DNA from: Trichinella spiralis
Lineage: Eukaryota; Nematoda; Enoplea; Trichinellida; Trichinellidae
NCBI GenBank assembly: GCA_000181795.3
Contig: CM012953.1
Span: 14,366,183-14,430,182, forward strand
Direction: 5' to 3'
DNA: 64,000 nt
The position numbers and the translations under genes were made by a program. Under the pieces are notes generated by a model. The model was not told where the DNA came from. It did no database searches and was given only the letters and a program-made list of their open reading frames with translations. This document shows positions 12,444 to 24,292 of this stretch, piece after piece. Within the stretch, counting starts at the first letter, position 1; each line of letters opens with the position of its first letter.

Positions 12444-14443
12444 CTACTCTTCTCGAGGCTTTGCCTCTCCAAATATTTTCGCTCTTTGTGGATTATCCGC
12501 CATGGGTGAACGCAAAATTGCACCCAAAGAAGTTAATGCATCACTTCTCACCCGTGGTCGCAACTCTGGGTTCACTAAATAAACGCATTTACAGATATGA
12601 AGTGTAAAATTATTGTTAAACAGTGAAATCCAATTACTTCATTAAAACATTACTAGACACTAAAAAATCTTTTATTTTCATTATACACACGAATTGAATT
12701 TATGCCTAATTTTCTGATCTCAAAACAAACAAACAAACTAAATTAATTAGAAATATGCTTTCTTTCAATTTGTTCCATTACAAAATTATTATAACAATAA
12801 AAATACATTAAAGTTCTTAATATTTACCAGTTCCAGAAGGGCGAGAATCATTTCCGCCACCGTATTCACGATCTCCACCGAAACGACCGTTATTCCAGCG
12901 CTGGTAGTTGTAACCTTGATTTTAAAAACATATTTACAATCAGATTTTTGCTAGATTTAAAATATCATATCAAAAAAACGTAAAAATGAAAATGATAAAA
13001 AAAATTAAAGACACACGCACCATTGCTATCATTAAAACGGTTTCGCCCAAATCCTTCATTTCTACCACTATTTTCATATCTGAAATATCCCAAAAGTTAT
13101 ATGCGGTTATTGTTCATAACTGAATCGCACCGTCCCGGGTGTCGCTGCGGTTGGCGAACACCGGCACCTCTCGAATTTTTACGATCTTCCGCAATGTCAA
13201 TGCGCAACCGTCGTTGCATAAACATCTACAACACAACAATTTTAATACGATATTTTACTTTCTATAGAAATACACATACGCCTCCATCTAACTTTAGAGC
13301 CATTTCCAATGACTCCGCATTACCAAATTCAACGTAAGCAAAGCCTTTAAACTGATCGGTATCCCGATCGTAGACCAAACGAGAACTTGTCACCTAAAAA
13401 AATTAAATATGACAACAAACGATAAAAAAAACCTTAAAAATGATAATGAAATTCAAGATTTTATAAAAAAAAATAAAGATATTATGAATAAAAATTAACA
13501 AATCACAGCCAGCTGATAACAATAATACTTGATTTTCAAATTACTGTAATAAAAATAAGAAGAATATGATCACCTGCAAATTTCGAAATATTTCTTCCAA
13601 ATCACTTTGAAGAGTGGAATCCGGCAGATTCCCAACAAACGCGGTATACGGAGGTTCAGTTGGAAAAGGGCGTTGAGACTGCCCACCGTATCTTAAAATT
13701 AAATTTACGTAGCAATATAGATATTGTAATATAATAAAACAGCAAATTCAATTTCACCTGATTAAATAAAAAATACAGCTATTTATTGAATCAAAACGAA
13801 CAAAAATGCAAACAAAAATTATCGAGAGCAAAATAATTTTTTTTAATATCAAAAACTTACATTACTACACATTAATAGACTACACAATTCTAACCAACAG
13901 AACTGATAAAAAGATTATACTAAATTAAAATTTAATTCAAAAGATTTATGTCATAAAATGGAAATTAAAATAGGAAAACATCTGATTAGTTACTAAATTG
14001 AAAAACGACACTGCTGATTAATTTTTCGGAATTTCAATGCATCAAAAAATTTTCATACTAAATTAAATATAAGGTTATGTAAAAATGATTAAGATAAAAC
14101 AAAAAATGAGGAAGCATAACAAAATTTACCGTGGTTGTTTCCGATTTGAAAAATGTAAAATATTATGGAGAATGATGGGAAAATATGAAAATAACTTATA
14201 AAAAAGAAAAAGAATAACTAGTGTTATTCGTCAGAATTTATCATAAGACAAAAAAGGAAATAAAGGGAAAAGCTATTTACTTAACCAAACTATAATACAC
14301 CATGCTTCACAATACTAAACACAATTATTCCATATTGCCATATTAAAAACAATTAACAAAAACGAAATACAATTAAATTAATAATATAAAGTAATAAAGA
14401 TTTTCAATTAGTCTACAATTAGTCTGACTTACCGTCCAGCCAT
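12444..14443 (-). CDS. EIF4H: Eukaryotic translation initiation factor 4H (RRM protein)
   Basis: Seven exons: 14443-14433, 13691-13574, 13393-13280, 13225-13131, 13079-13021, 12914-12828 and 12574-12444. eIF4H stimulates the eIF4A helicase during scanning; the nematode homologue is known as DRR-2. The protein begins MAGRYGG, then PTEPPYTAFVGNLPDSTLQS (RRM beta-1/RNP2). The next exon has RNP1-like KGFAYVEFGNAESL, followed by QRRLRIDIAE, the eIF4H-typical end of the RRM. A basic, Gly/Arg/Asn-rich tail follows, and the C-terminus IFGEAKPREE matches the conserved eIF4B/4H end. Phases agree at every junction. The first coding exon is only 11 nt. A TTGTTTAG acceptor sits 18 nt upstream of the ATG. 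The gene is head-to-head with TFIIA gamma across about 825 bp. Confidence 0.9.
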
Positions 14444-15267
14444 AACAACAAAAGAAATGCGCTAAACAACAAGCAAAACGAACAATAAAGACATAAGTAA
14501 TAAAATAATAAGCAGGAACAAATTTGTAAAAGTACAGTATACTTAAATTTTTATAAATATAATTTTATGCATTGATAATTAAGTTTTATTGGTAAAATTA
14601 AATTTAATATTTATAAATTTTGAATTTTTATGAAATGCTTTACAATATAAGGAAAGCAGTTTGAACTTTGGAAAACGTTAAATATTACAAAATACTGAGC
14701 TTTATGCTTTAAATGAAAGTAATTATATTTTTTGTAGATTAAAAGGCTTAAATTCAATATACCATTAAAAAAGCTATATATTTATCAAATAATTATTCTG
14801 TGTTATTTCTTATATTACATCAAATTTTATAATAATAAAATATTGAAATTCATAATTTCATTCCTTCTACACAATTACTCTGTCATACTAATAACTTTAA
14901 AAAAAAGGTTTGTTATTGTGTTGGTAACTGATGCAAATTGTATCTGAATTTAATAAAATTACCGTAAGATGTGTTACAGTATGTTTGGACCGATATTTTA
15001 GACAAAAAAACACGTAAGAAATGTTTTTTAGTGTATATTGCAATTGAAATATTGACGTAATTTTATTTGTATACAATTTTAGATATACTTATAATTGTTA
15101 AGAGGGTATTCATAATTTTCTGAATTTCTGCATCTTTAAGAATTTGTTATGTATGGCGATATAATTGTGGAAGATTTTAATATGAATTGTTAATATAGTG
15201 ATGTTTAAGTTGCATTACGCATGTTCTAACCGTGTGCAGTTTTAGATATTTTTCTGAATCGAACATA
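14444..15267. promoter_or_regulatory. Shared head-to-head intergenic region, eIF4H / TFIIA gamma
   Basis: An 824 bp AT-rich region between two divergent housekeeping genes must contain both promoters. No TATA-type box at a sensible distance was seen. Acceptor-like sites sit next to both start codons (14464-14462 on minus, 15241-15245 on plus). Confidence 0.45.
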
Positions 15268-15636
15268 ATGGCTTATCAATTGTATCGTAATACCACGCTT
15301 GGAAGCACGCTTCAGGAAACGCTGGATGAGTTTATTCAAAGCGGGCAGATTACACAACAACTAGCATTTAAAGTACTTCAGGCTTATGACAGAACTATGA
15401 ATAAGGCGCTGTCTACCAAGGTCCGTTCGAAAATACAGTTTCGTGCAGGAAAACTGTGTACTTATCGATTTTGTGATAATGTGTGGACGTTTGTTATGGA
15501 GCAAATTGAATTTCGTGATTCGCATGAAGTAATGTTTGCAGAAAAGGTGAAATTTGTGGCTTGTGATGGTCGTTCAAATGCGCTGTTGTCGTCAGAACCG
15601 GGATCTTCTACCAGTTTACCGTCATCTGAAACTTGA
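15268..15636 (+). CDS. GTF2A2: Transcription initiation factor IIA gamma subunit
   Basis: Single exon, 122 residues. TFIIA gamma pairs with TFIIA alpha/beta to stabilise TBP on TATA DNA. The N-terminal four-helix-bundle half ([20 protein letters not shown], then [20 protein letters not shown]) and the beta-barrel half ([20 protein letters not shown], then FVACDGR) are in family order. A Ser-rich tail of about 15 residues extends past the usual 109-residue length. I chose the ATG at 15268 because MAYQLYR is the family N-terminus; the in-frame codons upstream lie in the 5' leader behind a TTTTAG acceptor at 15245. An AATAAA lies near 15713. Confidence 0.96.
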   Translation: MAYQLYRNTTLGSTLQETLDEFIQSGQITQQLAFKVLQAYDRTMNKALSTKVRSKIQFRAGKLCTYRFCDNVWTFVMEQIEFRDSHEVMFAEKVKFVACDGRSNALLSSEPGSSTSLPSSET

Positions 15637-16780
15637 TATATTTCTCACATATTTTGATTCATCTTGTGACTGCAAATGTGTTTTTTTATGATCTAAATGT
15701 TCTGATATTGTAAATAAATTCTGGTAAACGGACATAATGTTGAACATTTGAAATAAACTTTCAGTTATCAGTTTATTTCGAATAATTCTAATAGCAGTAA
15801 TTAAGTCATTTTGCTAGTACTATTATATCAGTTTACATTAATAGTAAAATAAAATTACTGTATGTTAATTAGTTTCACTTTTATTCGCAATGCATCATTA
15901 AGTGAAAAATGACTAAGGTTATCATTCATTGATTTAATCCTCAAATTGTTGGCATAACTATTGAACTGAATTGATTATCAGAAAGAAAACCTTCTGAAAC
16001 CAATTTGTTCAACAACATAAACTGTATTTTATAATTATTCATTCAAATAGATTCAGTTTATTATTATATCATATGAAAAAATGTAAATCATAAGATTAAA
16101 TGTGTATGAGTGACCACAATACATGGTCTGTAAGCAATTCTAGTTCCAGTTTACAATATTAACATCAATTAACCTTTAAATACATTTATGCGATTTCAAT
16201 AAAATCTGCTCTAAAATTTCTAAATATTATGATTTTTTGATAGGATGTTTATTTTTCAAGAAATGTTGTTATTTGCCTTGATTTATATAATATATATATT
16301 ATATTGCTTTTAGTTGATTTCTTGCTAGTATTTGTGTGTTTTTCATTTTCTTCATTCAGCTAAAAATGGAAAAAGTTGCATTTTGAAACATAAATAAAAA
16401 CGTGGTTTTTAAAAGTAGATCTTGACTTTTTCAATGACTGTCGCTACCGTATGAAACATGCTGTAGCTTTGTGTTGCATTTTTTGTTTTGGTAAAAGTGA
16501 GTTTAGTTTAGTTTTACTCCAAGTCATTATTAATTTTATATTAAATAATTTAGCTGTATTGAGAACTTTTAATTTTTTTTGTTTCTTTATAATTTTCTAT
16601 TATCAGTTTTGCAGGAAATTTGAAATTTAATTTTAAACATTTATTCATTTCAGTATTTTATATAACTACCATGCTATTTTTATTCAATATTGAACATATT
16701 TTTTAAGCTTGTATATTTAGATATTTCTATTGTACAGTTTGAAATAAAGTTTCTGGTGATACCATTTTTAGATTGACAAA
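15637..16780. other. TFIIA gamma to YIPF5 intergenic region
   Basis: 1.1 kb of AT-rich DNA with the TFIIA poly(A) signal near 15713. A CCATTTTTAG acceptor at 16762-16771 lies 9 nt before the YIPF5 ATG. No ORF with protein-like composition was found. Confidence 0.6.
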
Positions 16781-17535
16781 ATGAGTGGATTTGTTGATCA
16801 GTCTGGTTGGTATGGTGCAGGTGGTGAATGGAGTGGTTACGAGATGCCTTCAGATGCTCAGAAAGATTATTCCCATAAAAATTATTTATATTCAAACAAG
16901 TTGAATAGTGGTAATTATTATGGAACAAACTTTGCGTATGATCAGTTGAATGAAATGGAGCAGAACAATTATTTGGACGAACCGCCTTTACTTGAAGAAT
17001 TGGGAATAAATTTTCATCACATCTGGCAAAAAACGATGTCAGTTTTAAATCCATTCAAAGAAGCCGAACCAGCTGTAATAAATGACTGCGATTTGGCTGG
17101 TCCCGTTGTATTTGCTCTTTTATTTGGTTCGGCTTTACTGTTTCATGGAAAAGTGCAGTTTGGTTACATTTATGGTGTTGGAGTGGTCGGCTGCCTAGGA
17201 ATGTTTACCCTTTTGAACTTGATGACTCCTTATGGAATTAGTTTAATATCTACAGTCAGCATTGTGGGTTACTGTTTATTGCCAATGGTACTTCTTTCTA
17301 CAGTAGCTGCCATTTTTTCTTTCAAGTAATTTTTTAAAATTGTTTTTAAGTGTTTCAAATTCATTTTTTAAGGGATACAGTTGGCTTGGCAATTTCTGCT
17401 TTCGCCGTTCTTTGGTGTAGTGCATCTGCTTCAAAGCTGTTTGTTACCGCACTTGTAATGAACAATCAGTGGATGCTTGTTGCATATCCATGTTTTTTGC
17501 TATATGGTGTATTTGCTTTATTAGCAGTATTTTGA
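16781..17535 (+). CDS. YIPF5: YIPF5/Yip1 family Golgi membrane protein
   Basis: Two exons (16781-17325, 17373-17535), about 235 residues. YIPF5 is a five-pass ER-Golgi protein that binds Rab GTPases and YIF1 in ER-to-Golgi vesicle transport. The cytosolic N-terminal half is Gly/Tyr/Asn-rich. It ends with the conserved [20 protein letters not shown] and LNPF, then DCDLAGP, the Yip1 signature before the first membrane segment. Hydrophobic segments follow, and the C-terminus is [36 protein letters not shown]-like, matching the family end closely ([16 protein letters not shown]). The 47-nt intron is in phase 2 (AA|G = K). The start is fixed by MSGF and the acceptor just upstream. Confidence 0.95.
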
Positions 17536-18127
17536 CGTGTTCAGTATATTAAATACTCTTGAATTAATCAATACAGTATGAAATATTTCTTACGTTTTTC
17601 TGCTGTATCTACAAAATTTCTGTTGCAACAATTTTTTTCCAACAAAATCAGCATATTTATGTTTTAAATATTTTGACGGTGATCACATTTTGTCAATTTC
17701 TGCTACAATTTGAATTTGAAATACAATTTGCTGCTGAATATTAATAAATTAAGTTGAGATAGGGATAAAATTTATAAAGGCATAGTGTAAAAATCTGCTA
17801 TTGTTTATTATGGCGTTGTTATTGAAAATTTTATTTGTAATAAATGCAAATTTCTGAAAAAATATTTTCAATTAAGAAATGGACGTTTAATTATTTATTT
17901 TGTAAAGCATGGTAAGTGGTGTTGAACTGGTCATTTGATTTTGAAAATTGAAAGAATTTTATTCTTAATATTGTTTTGATATACGGAGTTTCATCGACGT
18001 AAAGGAATAACACAATTTTTTAATAAAATGAAAATATTGTGAAATAATATTTATCAGTGTCATTGAAATTTGAAAATATTTAATTTTCTGATTAAATTTT
18101 AGAACTGTTGCATTTGGAAGTGAATTA
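17536..18127. other. Intergenic gap after YIPF5
   Basis: About 590 bp, very AT-rich, between the convergent YIPF5 and the minus-strand gene ending at 18128. No coding signal seen. Confidence 0.6.
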
Positions 18128-18671
18128 TCAAAGACATTCATCACACTTTTTTCCTAAAACAAAATTGTTAATTAAATTTTGAAAATATTGTAAAATTTAC
18201 CTTTTTTGATTATAGTTTCTGTAAATTTATAATAAAAACTGTCCGAAGATTTCTTCTGCAAATTATTGAAAAGATTTTTTAATTCATAATCGGTCATTGT
18301 CGATTGAAGGTACATGTTTACACCAATTGTATTATTCGCTCTTCTTCTGAAAAGTGAAATAAAAATTGAATTAAAAAAAATATATATAATCATATAGCAT
18401 ACCGATAGCATTTTATGTTGGAAGATTGATACTTGTGGCAGAATAATGGCAAACGTACGTTCATCTCCATTATAGCGGTAAGTATCTGAATATATCAGAA
18501 AAAAAATTTCATTTCAGAATAATAATTTAAAAAGTTTTCCTACGTCAAACTGAATAGCTTTGTTGAAACCCTGTCGTATTGGATGGTCACTTTTATCATC
18601 GTCCAACAATTTTGACTTGTACTTTATGTTGCTTATTGTTGTTTGTATGCAGTGAAAATTGCCATTTTGAA
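18128..18671 (-). CDS. Unrecognised protein, paralogue A of a divergent pair (5' exons not found)
   Basis: I do not recognise the family. Visible exons, in minus order: about 18671-18544 (ends KLLDDDKSDHPIRQGFNKAI and QFD), 18485-18403 (contains FCHKYQSSNIKCYR), 18346-18201 (TDYELKNLFNNLQKKSSDSF region) and 18153-18128 (GKKCDECL, stop). Junction phases agree, and the same exon/phase architecture recurs in the plus-strand gene at 19346-20760. Aligned pairs include SDHPIRQGFNKAIQFD with RQGIWHSGFRKAVQYD, CHKYQSSNIKCYR with CDRYQYSRVRCFR, and terminal CDEC with CDIC. The short helix-strand pattern around C-x12-R could be a SEA-like fold, but that is a guess. The N-terminal part, and any signal peptide, could not be placed. 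Confidence 0.55.
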
Positions 18672-19345
18672 AATCTGTAGTACATTGCAGTGCTTTTCAT
18701 AGTAAATATATTAATTAAATTATACTTTTGTATTAAGTTTTTATTTGAATTTAATATTATTTCAAGTAATGCGATTAAACATTCAAAAACATAGCTATAA
18801 ATCAGAATAAAAACTTATTGATTTATATTTATGCATTGAATTTATATTGATTTAAATGAATGTAACACTTTTATTAAAGACTAAGAACAGAGAAATTCTT
18901 AAAATCGAAATGAATATTTTTCGTTTCGGTATTCAGGTATTAATATTCATTTTAAATGATTTCTCATCACTTACTTTTATTTTATTGCTTTCCTACAGTA
19001 TACTTTATTAAATTAAATTAAATTATTATTTTGTTGAATTTCAATTTTACAATTATTTTAAATGTATTATTTTGATCTCATCAAGTTTTTTGTTAAGGGT
19101 TTCAAATTTTAATAAAAGCGTTGCAATAATGACTCACTTGGATTACAAGAAAATACTTCTGATAAGAGAAACCAGCAAATGGTGCTGTATAATGCAGAGT
19201 TCCTTTCCATAATGAATTTTCAAACTGATTAATACAGTGACAAGGTAATGTGATGCGTCATTGCAACCTGTAAGGCAGCCTATAAAAGGTAACTTTCTAG
19301 GAAGGATTTTATTTTTATTTCTCCATCATTTTTATTATTGCCATT
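18672..19345. promoter_or_regulatory. Divergent promoter region between the paralogue pair, with TATA and GATA motifs
   Basis: The region between the two paralogues must contain regulatory DNA for at least the plus gene. A TATAAAAG box lies at 19281-19288, 58 nt before the ATG at 19346. A TTCTGATAAGA motif at 19158-19168 matches the extended GATA-factor site used by nematode gut GATA factors. Upstream exons of the minus gene may also lie here. Confidence 0.45.
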
Positions 19346-20364
19346 ATGTCTTTAAACAAAGTAAACAAAATTGTGTCACAGCGTGAGTAATATATTAATC
19401 AGTTGTCTAATTTTTTTCATTTTTCATTCATAATCGATTTTTTGAAATATAGACTTCATTATAAAACTAATGAAATGTAATGATAAGAATAATTTACTAG
19501 ATATAATTTATTGTTGAGTTTTTAATGAATATGAATATGAATATGAGTATGATGAATAAAATAATTCGATAGAGAAAGTTATGACAAGATAACATTTTTC
19601 TTGCGCATTTTTCAAAGTGAATACTGAAATATTTTTCATGAAAATGGAAATTAAATTTGAATGCAATATTATTATTGTAAAAATATTTATTTTATCCTAC
19701 TATAAAATTTTGATTTGTGCTTATTGCAAAGCGAATGTTTGATGACGAATCATTTTACCATTGAAAGCAATAAAAAGTAAGAATGCTGAACAAACAGAAT
19801 TGTTGTGGGAAAATCAAACGCATCTGACAGCTTTTATGGACAGTGGGATGAATTTTATGATTGTACACAAACATCCTCTCGAAGTAAACAACTTTAAACA
19901 ATTATTCATTTCAAAACTCCATACTGATCAGTCCAGTGGTTGTGGTTTTTTCTGTTTTTCAAAAATTTTGCACGCAGAACATATTTTCATATCTAAAATT
20001 TCCAACAACATCAGATGATTGAAAAAATTTTTCCACTTTTCATATTTTCACAATTTTATCACTTGTGTAATTTCCAGATGATGCCTTCGTCTGTTGGTAA
20101 GAGGAAGAATTTTTAATTTTGCAATTTGGATGAAGTGAAACAGAAAAACAAAAGAAATTACAGGACCAAAAACTTCAGTGCCTGTGTTGTATTGTTTGGT
20201 TTCGAAATTGAAAGATATTCCCTATGAAAGTGAGATAATGGATGACAATAAAAGACAAGGGATATGGCACAGTGGTTTTCGAAAAGCTGTGCAATATGAT
20301 GTCAGTTTATTTTTTAAAAAAATATTTTTATTTCAGCAAAATTATTATTCCTCAAATTTATTTA

Positions 20365-20417
<53 letters not shown>

Positions 20418-20760
20418 TTATGAGAACTATGTTCGCAAGTGGTCTGTGCGATCGATATCAGTACAGTCGAGTTCGTTGCTTTCGGTAAGTTTGTGGGTAA
20501 AAACTTTTTCTACAACTTGTATTTTCATATTTTTAGTAATGAAAACAACAATGTCAAAGTTGTGATGGAACTCTCCGTATATGCGTATTTAGATGAAATG
20601 GAAAATTTCATTCAGGCATTTAGAAGCTTTCAACCTGTAACAAATTCTTACATTTTTGATGATATCGAAATACGTCAAGGTATGAATGAAAATAAATTTG
20701 ACTTTACATTTTACAATAAACTTAATTGCAGAGCCATCATCTTTGTGTGATATATGTTGA
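19346..20760 (+). CDS. Unrecognised protein, paralogue B of a divergent pair
   Basis: Likely start MSLNKVNKIVSQ at 19346, 58 nt after a TATA box, followed by a clean GTGAGT donor near 19383. Well-supported later exons: 20164-20300 (TSVPVLYCLVSKLKDI, ends FRKAVQYD), 20417-20484 (MFASGLCDRYQYSRVRCFR), 20537-20679 (VKVVMELSVYAYLDEMENFI) and 20732-20760 (EPSSLCDIC, stop). A small exon near 20079-20097 (MMPSSV) links by phase. A coding-like stretch around 19765-19935 (ELLWENQTHLTAFMDSGMNF) may be another exon but its borders are unclear. The exon pattern and residues mirror the minus gene at 18128-18671. No family recognised; a SEA-like alpha/beta domain is possible from the pattern only. Confidence 0.6.
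20370..20416 (+). repeat. (AT)n microsatellite ending at a splice acceptor
   Basis: About 22 AT dinucleotides run directly into the acceptor TATAG at 20416 of paralogue B, so the repeat replaces the usual pyrimidine tract. Confidence 0.9.
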
Positions 20761-20937
20761 AAAGCGTGAACATTGCAAAAAGCTAATTTGCATATAGACT
20801 ATTTAGTATATTTTTAGTATTTTTAAAATTAATGTTCGAATGTTGAATATTTTAAAATTAATAAAATAAAAATTTACTATTAATAAAAATGCCATTTTAT
20901 TGTGGAAATAGAATTATATTATTTCTAAGATAGATTG

Positions 20938-21793
20938 TCATAATATAATATGTGGAGGAATTATGAAAGGAAGTTCAGTATTGATATTTGCAGCGAGCTC
21001 ATCTTGAATTATATCAGTCAAATCTGTAGTTATTGAACCTCGAGGTGAAACGATGATCACAACTGGACTTTCTGGATAAACAGTTTCAACAGATGGATGA
21101 ATTATCAAGCTCGAAGGTTGATAACAAATGCCCTGTATGCAGCGTTCCCCAATTCCACAAAATCCTGTCCTGAAGCACGGTTTGTTTGTCGGTTCAGCGT
21201 ATACACAATGTCGAGATATGCAAAGTGAATTGAATGGACAATGGTTATGCGTTGTGCATCCTACAGAACCGAATGCATCTGAAATTAAATTTAAAATGAC
21301 TAACTTTGGCATGAAAAATATATTCCAAATCCAATCATACCTACTAATTGAAAGCAGTAGCCATTTTTACAAAATCGACCACTCCTTTCAAAGAAATCAT
21401 TCACTCCACATCTGCAATGCCAATTTGTACGACACTGATTTTCATTCGAAGCAACTGGTTGAGCAACAACGCAATGTCGAAGTAAGCATACCGTATTTTC
21501 GAATAAGCAGTCACTGTGCTTAATACATCGATCTAAAAACATTAAAATAAACATATGCAATCGAAAGGCAAGGAAATTTTTTTCAAAATATCTCATTTTT
21601 ATTAAAAATTTTAAATAATTCTATTTTTCAGTTTATTAATTCGAAAATTCTCATAAATACAAATCATTTGAAAGCGACAATCACAACTGCATTCTTTATT
21701 TTTTTTGAACAAATATGCAAAACGTTTACCTGCATTTGCAATTGAAATTAATAGGCACAGTCCAGCAGTTGCAAATGTGAAACAAGAAACCAT
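20938..21793 (-). CDS. Two-module Cys-rich secreted protein, gene A
   Basis: Three exons: 21793-21730 (signal peptide MVSCFTFATAGLCLLISIAN), 21532-21341 (module 1) and 21278-20938 (module 2 plus tail). Each module begins with a C-x6-C pair, then x4-5-C-x2-R-H-C-V-x-A-x-P and further cysteines. Module 1 starts DRCIKHSDC and contains CLLRHCVVAQP. Module 2 contains CISRHCVYAEP, then CGIGERCIQGICYQP. A hydrophobic, Cys-free tail of about 55 residues ends IIPPHIIL. Introns separate signal, module and module in phase 1, the arrangement expected for shuffled secreted domains. It resembles EB-like or other small nematode Cys modules, but I cannot name the Pfam family. It pairs with genes B and C in this window. 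Confidence 0.8.
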
Positions 21794-22824
21794 TGATTTC
21801 TAAATTATATTTGCATATAAATTTTTTTGAAAAAATGATTCATATTTTACTATGGTTATTTTACAATATGTAAATTTTAAATTAATTTTAAAAAACAATG
21901 GAGAGAAGAAAACATATATTGTTGATTTTCTTCCAAAATAATTCTGCCATTATAATAAAAAAGGTATAATAATAAATTGCAAATGAATTTTTCAAAAATT
22001 ATTTTCAACATGAATTATAATAATCTCTGAATAAAAATGGATAAAATAAACAAAATTTATACAAGTTACTCTTTACATTATTTAGGTAGATTTCAAAATA
22101 CAGTTTGTTAACTACATGTAATGCAGTTTATTCTGAGAATAATAATAAAATTGATAATAACAAAAAATTGTATTAATTCAGTTGAAAAATGAAAAAAAGA
22201 GTTTGCAAAAAAATTTTAGGTTATTTTCACACTGTATTTATCAATTTCTATAAAACTAGTTAGCAGAAGCGAAAATTTACATGACAAAAATTAAATTCGC
22301 CAAAATTCATTTTTTGTGCTAAAAAAAGAAGAAAACAATTTTAATTAAATACGAAATATTCAATTAAATTTTTTTTGATAGTAGAGCTGTTTGAAATAAT
22401 TCAGAAATCAAAATTTTCAACTGATCACAATTAATAAATAAATATTTTCTTTGGTAGAATATGTGGAGAATAGCATTTTGCACTTTTTTTTACTTTTGTA
22501 TGTTAAACAGGATATTTTCATTTCATTTCATTTATTTAGTAAAATGAGCTTGTTGAGACTAGAGCAGACGTGTTTTTCCAGCTTATTTCGACTAGCCCAA
22601 TTTTCCTTTCCAACTAATTGGCTGCTACTCCATACAATCCCATCTAATTCGTACTGTTTAATGCTTTTTTGTTTTGGTTAATTATTAATTTCATTTATTA
22701 GAAACAAAGAATTTTTTGTTATAATTTTTGTTTTTTTTCTATGATTATTTTTGATTATTGTTATTTTGATGAGGAAAAATGATTTTGATTTTATTCAACA
22801 CGTCAGCTATTTTCCTCCAACATA
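21794..22824. other. Gap upstream of Cys-rich gene A
   Basis: About 1 kb of AT-rich DNA. The only open frames are composition artefacts such as 22451-22681 (+). Nothing supportable. Confidence 0.55.
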
Positions 22825-23177
22825 GCACTGACGTAAATAATTTGCAATTTCGGTTTTTGTTTTCAAATTATCTGTAATGAAGAAAAAGTATTGAATAATA
22901 TGAGTGAATAATATTAAATAATATTAAAAATCTGTTTTCAGTTTATTAATAAATTACAAACTGAAGTTCAAACTTTTCAATTCGATTAAACTGAACAATA
23001 TTTCATGCAAATATATGATGAAATGTTGATGAAAATTGGATGTTTTTGCAATGGGGAATAATCATTTGCTGCATATTCATTTTTGCCTCGTCCATTCTTA
23101 AATAGTGTAGCTTGGATAGCTTTTCTACTATTTACAAATAGAATATATAAAATTATCAAGAAAAAACTATTGTCCAA
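22825..23177 (-). CDS. Possible small secreted peptide gene
   Basis: An ATG at 23177 opens a typical signal peptide (MDNSFFLIILYILFVNS), followed by a polar stretch with FKNGRGKNEYAANDY and a C-terminal KYCS. A second coding-like exon after a TTACAG acceptor near 22872 encodes NLKTKTEIANYLRQCYVGGK and a stop at about 22817-22830. The two join in frame only with a weak donor (T|GTTCAG). It lies between two Cys-rich secreted genes on the same strand. No family recognised; it may be real or chance. Confidence 0.3.
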
Positions 23178-23397
23178 ATGATATGCTTACATCATGTGCC
23201 AAAATGATATTTGATAAAATATAATTGACTTATTGTATTAAGGCTACCTTTGTTTAGTTGAGTTTTGCAACGTTTCAAGTTTTACATTTTTCATAACATT
23301 TATTTGAAATAATTGTATTGAGACTGTCAGTATCCCTGTTAAATATGTTATGTTATTTAAAAATTACATTTATTTAATTATATTATTTTTAAAAAAG

Positions 23398-24292
23398 CTA
23401 TTCCAATCCACATCTCTGCAAAGCGGATTCGAGAGTTCCCGCGTATTCAGGAAACTGTTGGTATACTGTATTTTTGAAAGTTTCCGCTAACATTTCAACC
23501 ATGTCCTTTCGCTTATTTGTAAAAGAGTCAAAATCTCTGACTGGTTGGAAACACAAACCACCGATGCACCGCTCCCCGAGTGGACAACTGCCGCAACGTC
23601 CACAACGAAGCCCGGATGGTTCCGCATAGACGCAATGCCGACGTATGCAAATCGCTTGTCCAATGCATTGTTCCTGAGTTACACAGCCATAACTGCCCGG
23701 TGACACTAAAAAGTAATTATTCAAATTCAAATCTACAAATGCAAATTTGACAAAATATCCACTTGATAACTTAAAATTGAATAAGCTGTGTGAAATATTT
23801 ACTGATTTTGAAACGCGCATAGCCTGTATTGATTATATCATATGACATACTTTTTATGTGATAGCACCTTCCCTCTTTGCATCCTCGTCCAAGATTGCCA
23901 ACACCAATACCTCGCGTGAAGCATTGAGCATTAGTCGTACAAGAGTTCATTGGTAGTAAATCAGCGGCAATACATTTACGCAAAAAACACAAAGCATTTT
24001 GTGGATTGCAAGCATCATGCCGTAAACATCCATCTAAAATAAATGTGAAAACAACATTTTTAAAATAAATCATGAGCATTTTGAAAAATAAGAATAAATA
24101 ACACTAATTGGAAGCAAAATGAATCTTTTCAAAGCATACATATGTATAAAAAAATATTAATTGAATATTTTAAAGTTAAATTTAAAATTTCAAGTTTATT
24201 CTGAAACAAATGCATTTCATCAGTCCCATACTTGCTTCCTTCATGTAAGTAATCAAGAAAAGTACTGATAAAATGCGCTTCATAATGACCAT
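23398..24292 (-). CDS. Two-module Cys-rich secreted protein, gene B
   Basis: Three exons: 24292-24232 (signal peptide, MKRILSVLFLITYMKEA at its core), 24033-23851 (module 1, NGCLRHDACNPQNALCFLRK) and 23705-23398 (module 2 and tail). Module 2 carries YGCVTQEQCIGQAICIRRHC and VYAEP, then CGRCGSCPLGERCIGGLCFQ. This aligns with module 2 of gene A (ERCIQGICYQP) and of gene C (ERCIGGLCFG). All introns are phase 1. The tail is amphipathic (EMLAETFKNTVYQQFPEYAG) and ends with a lone Cys, RCGLE. Start codons at 24292 and 24283 are both possible. Function unknown; extracellular location is inferred from the signal peptide and paired cysteines. Confidence 0.8.

Noticed and set aside
16680-17054. 124-codon minus-strand frame antisense to YIPF5
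   Set aside because: Shadow frame over a conserved YIPF5 exon with no protein-like motif.
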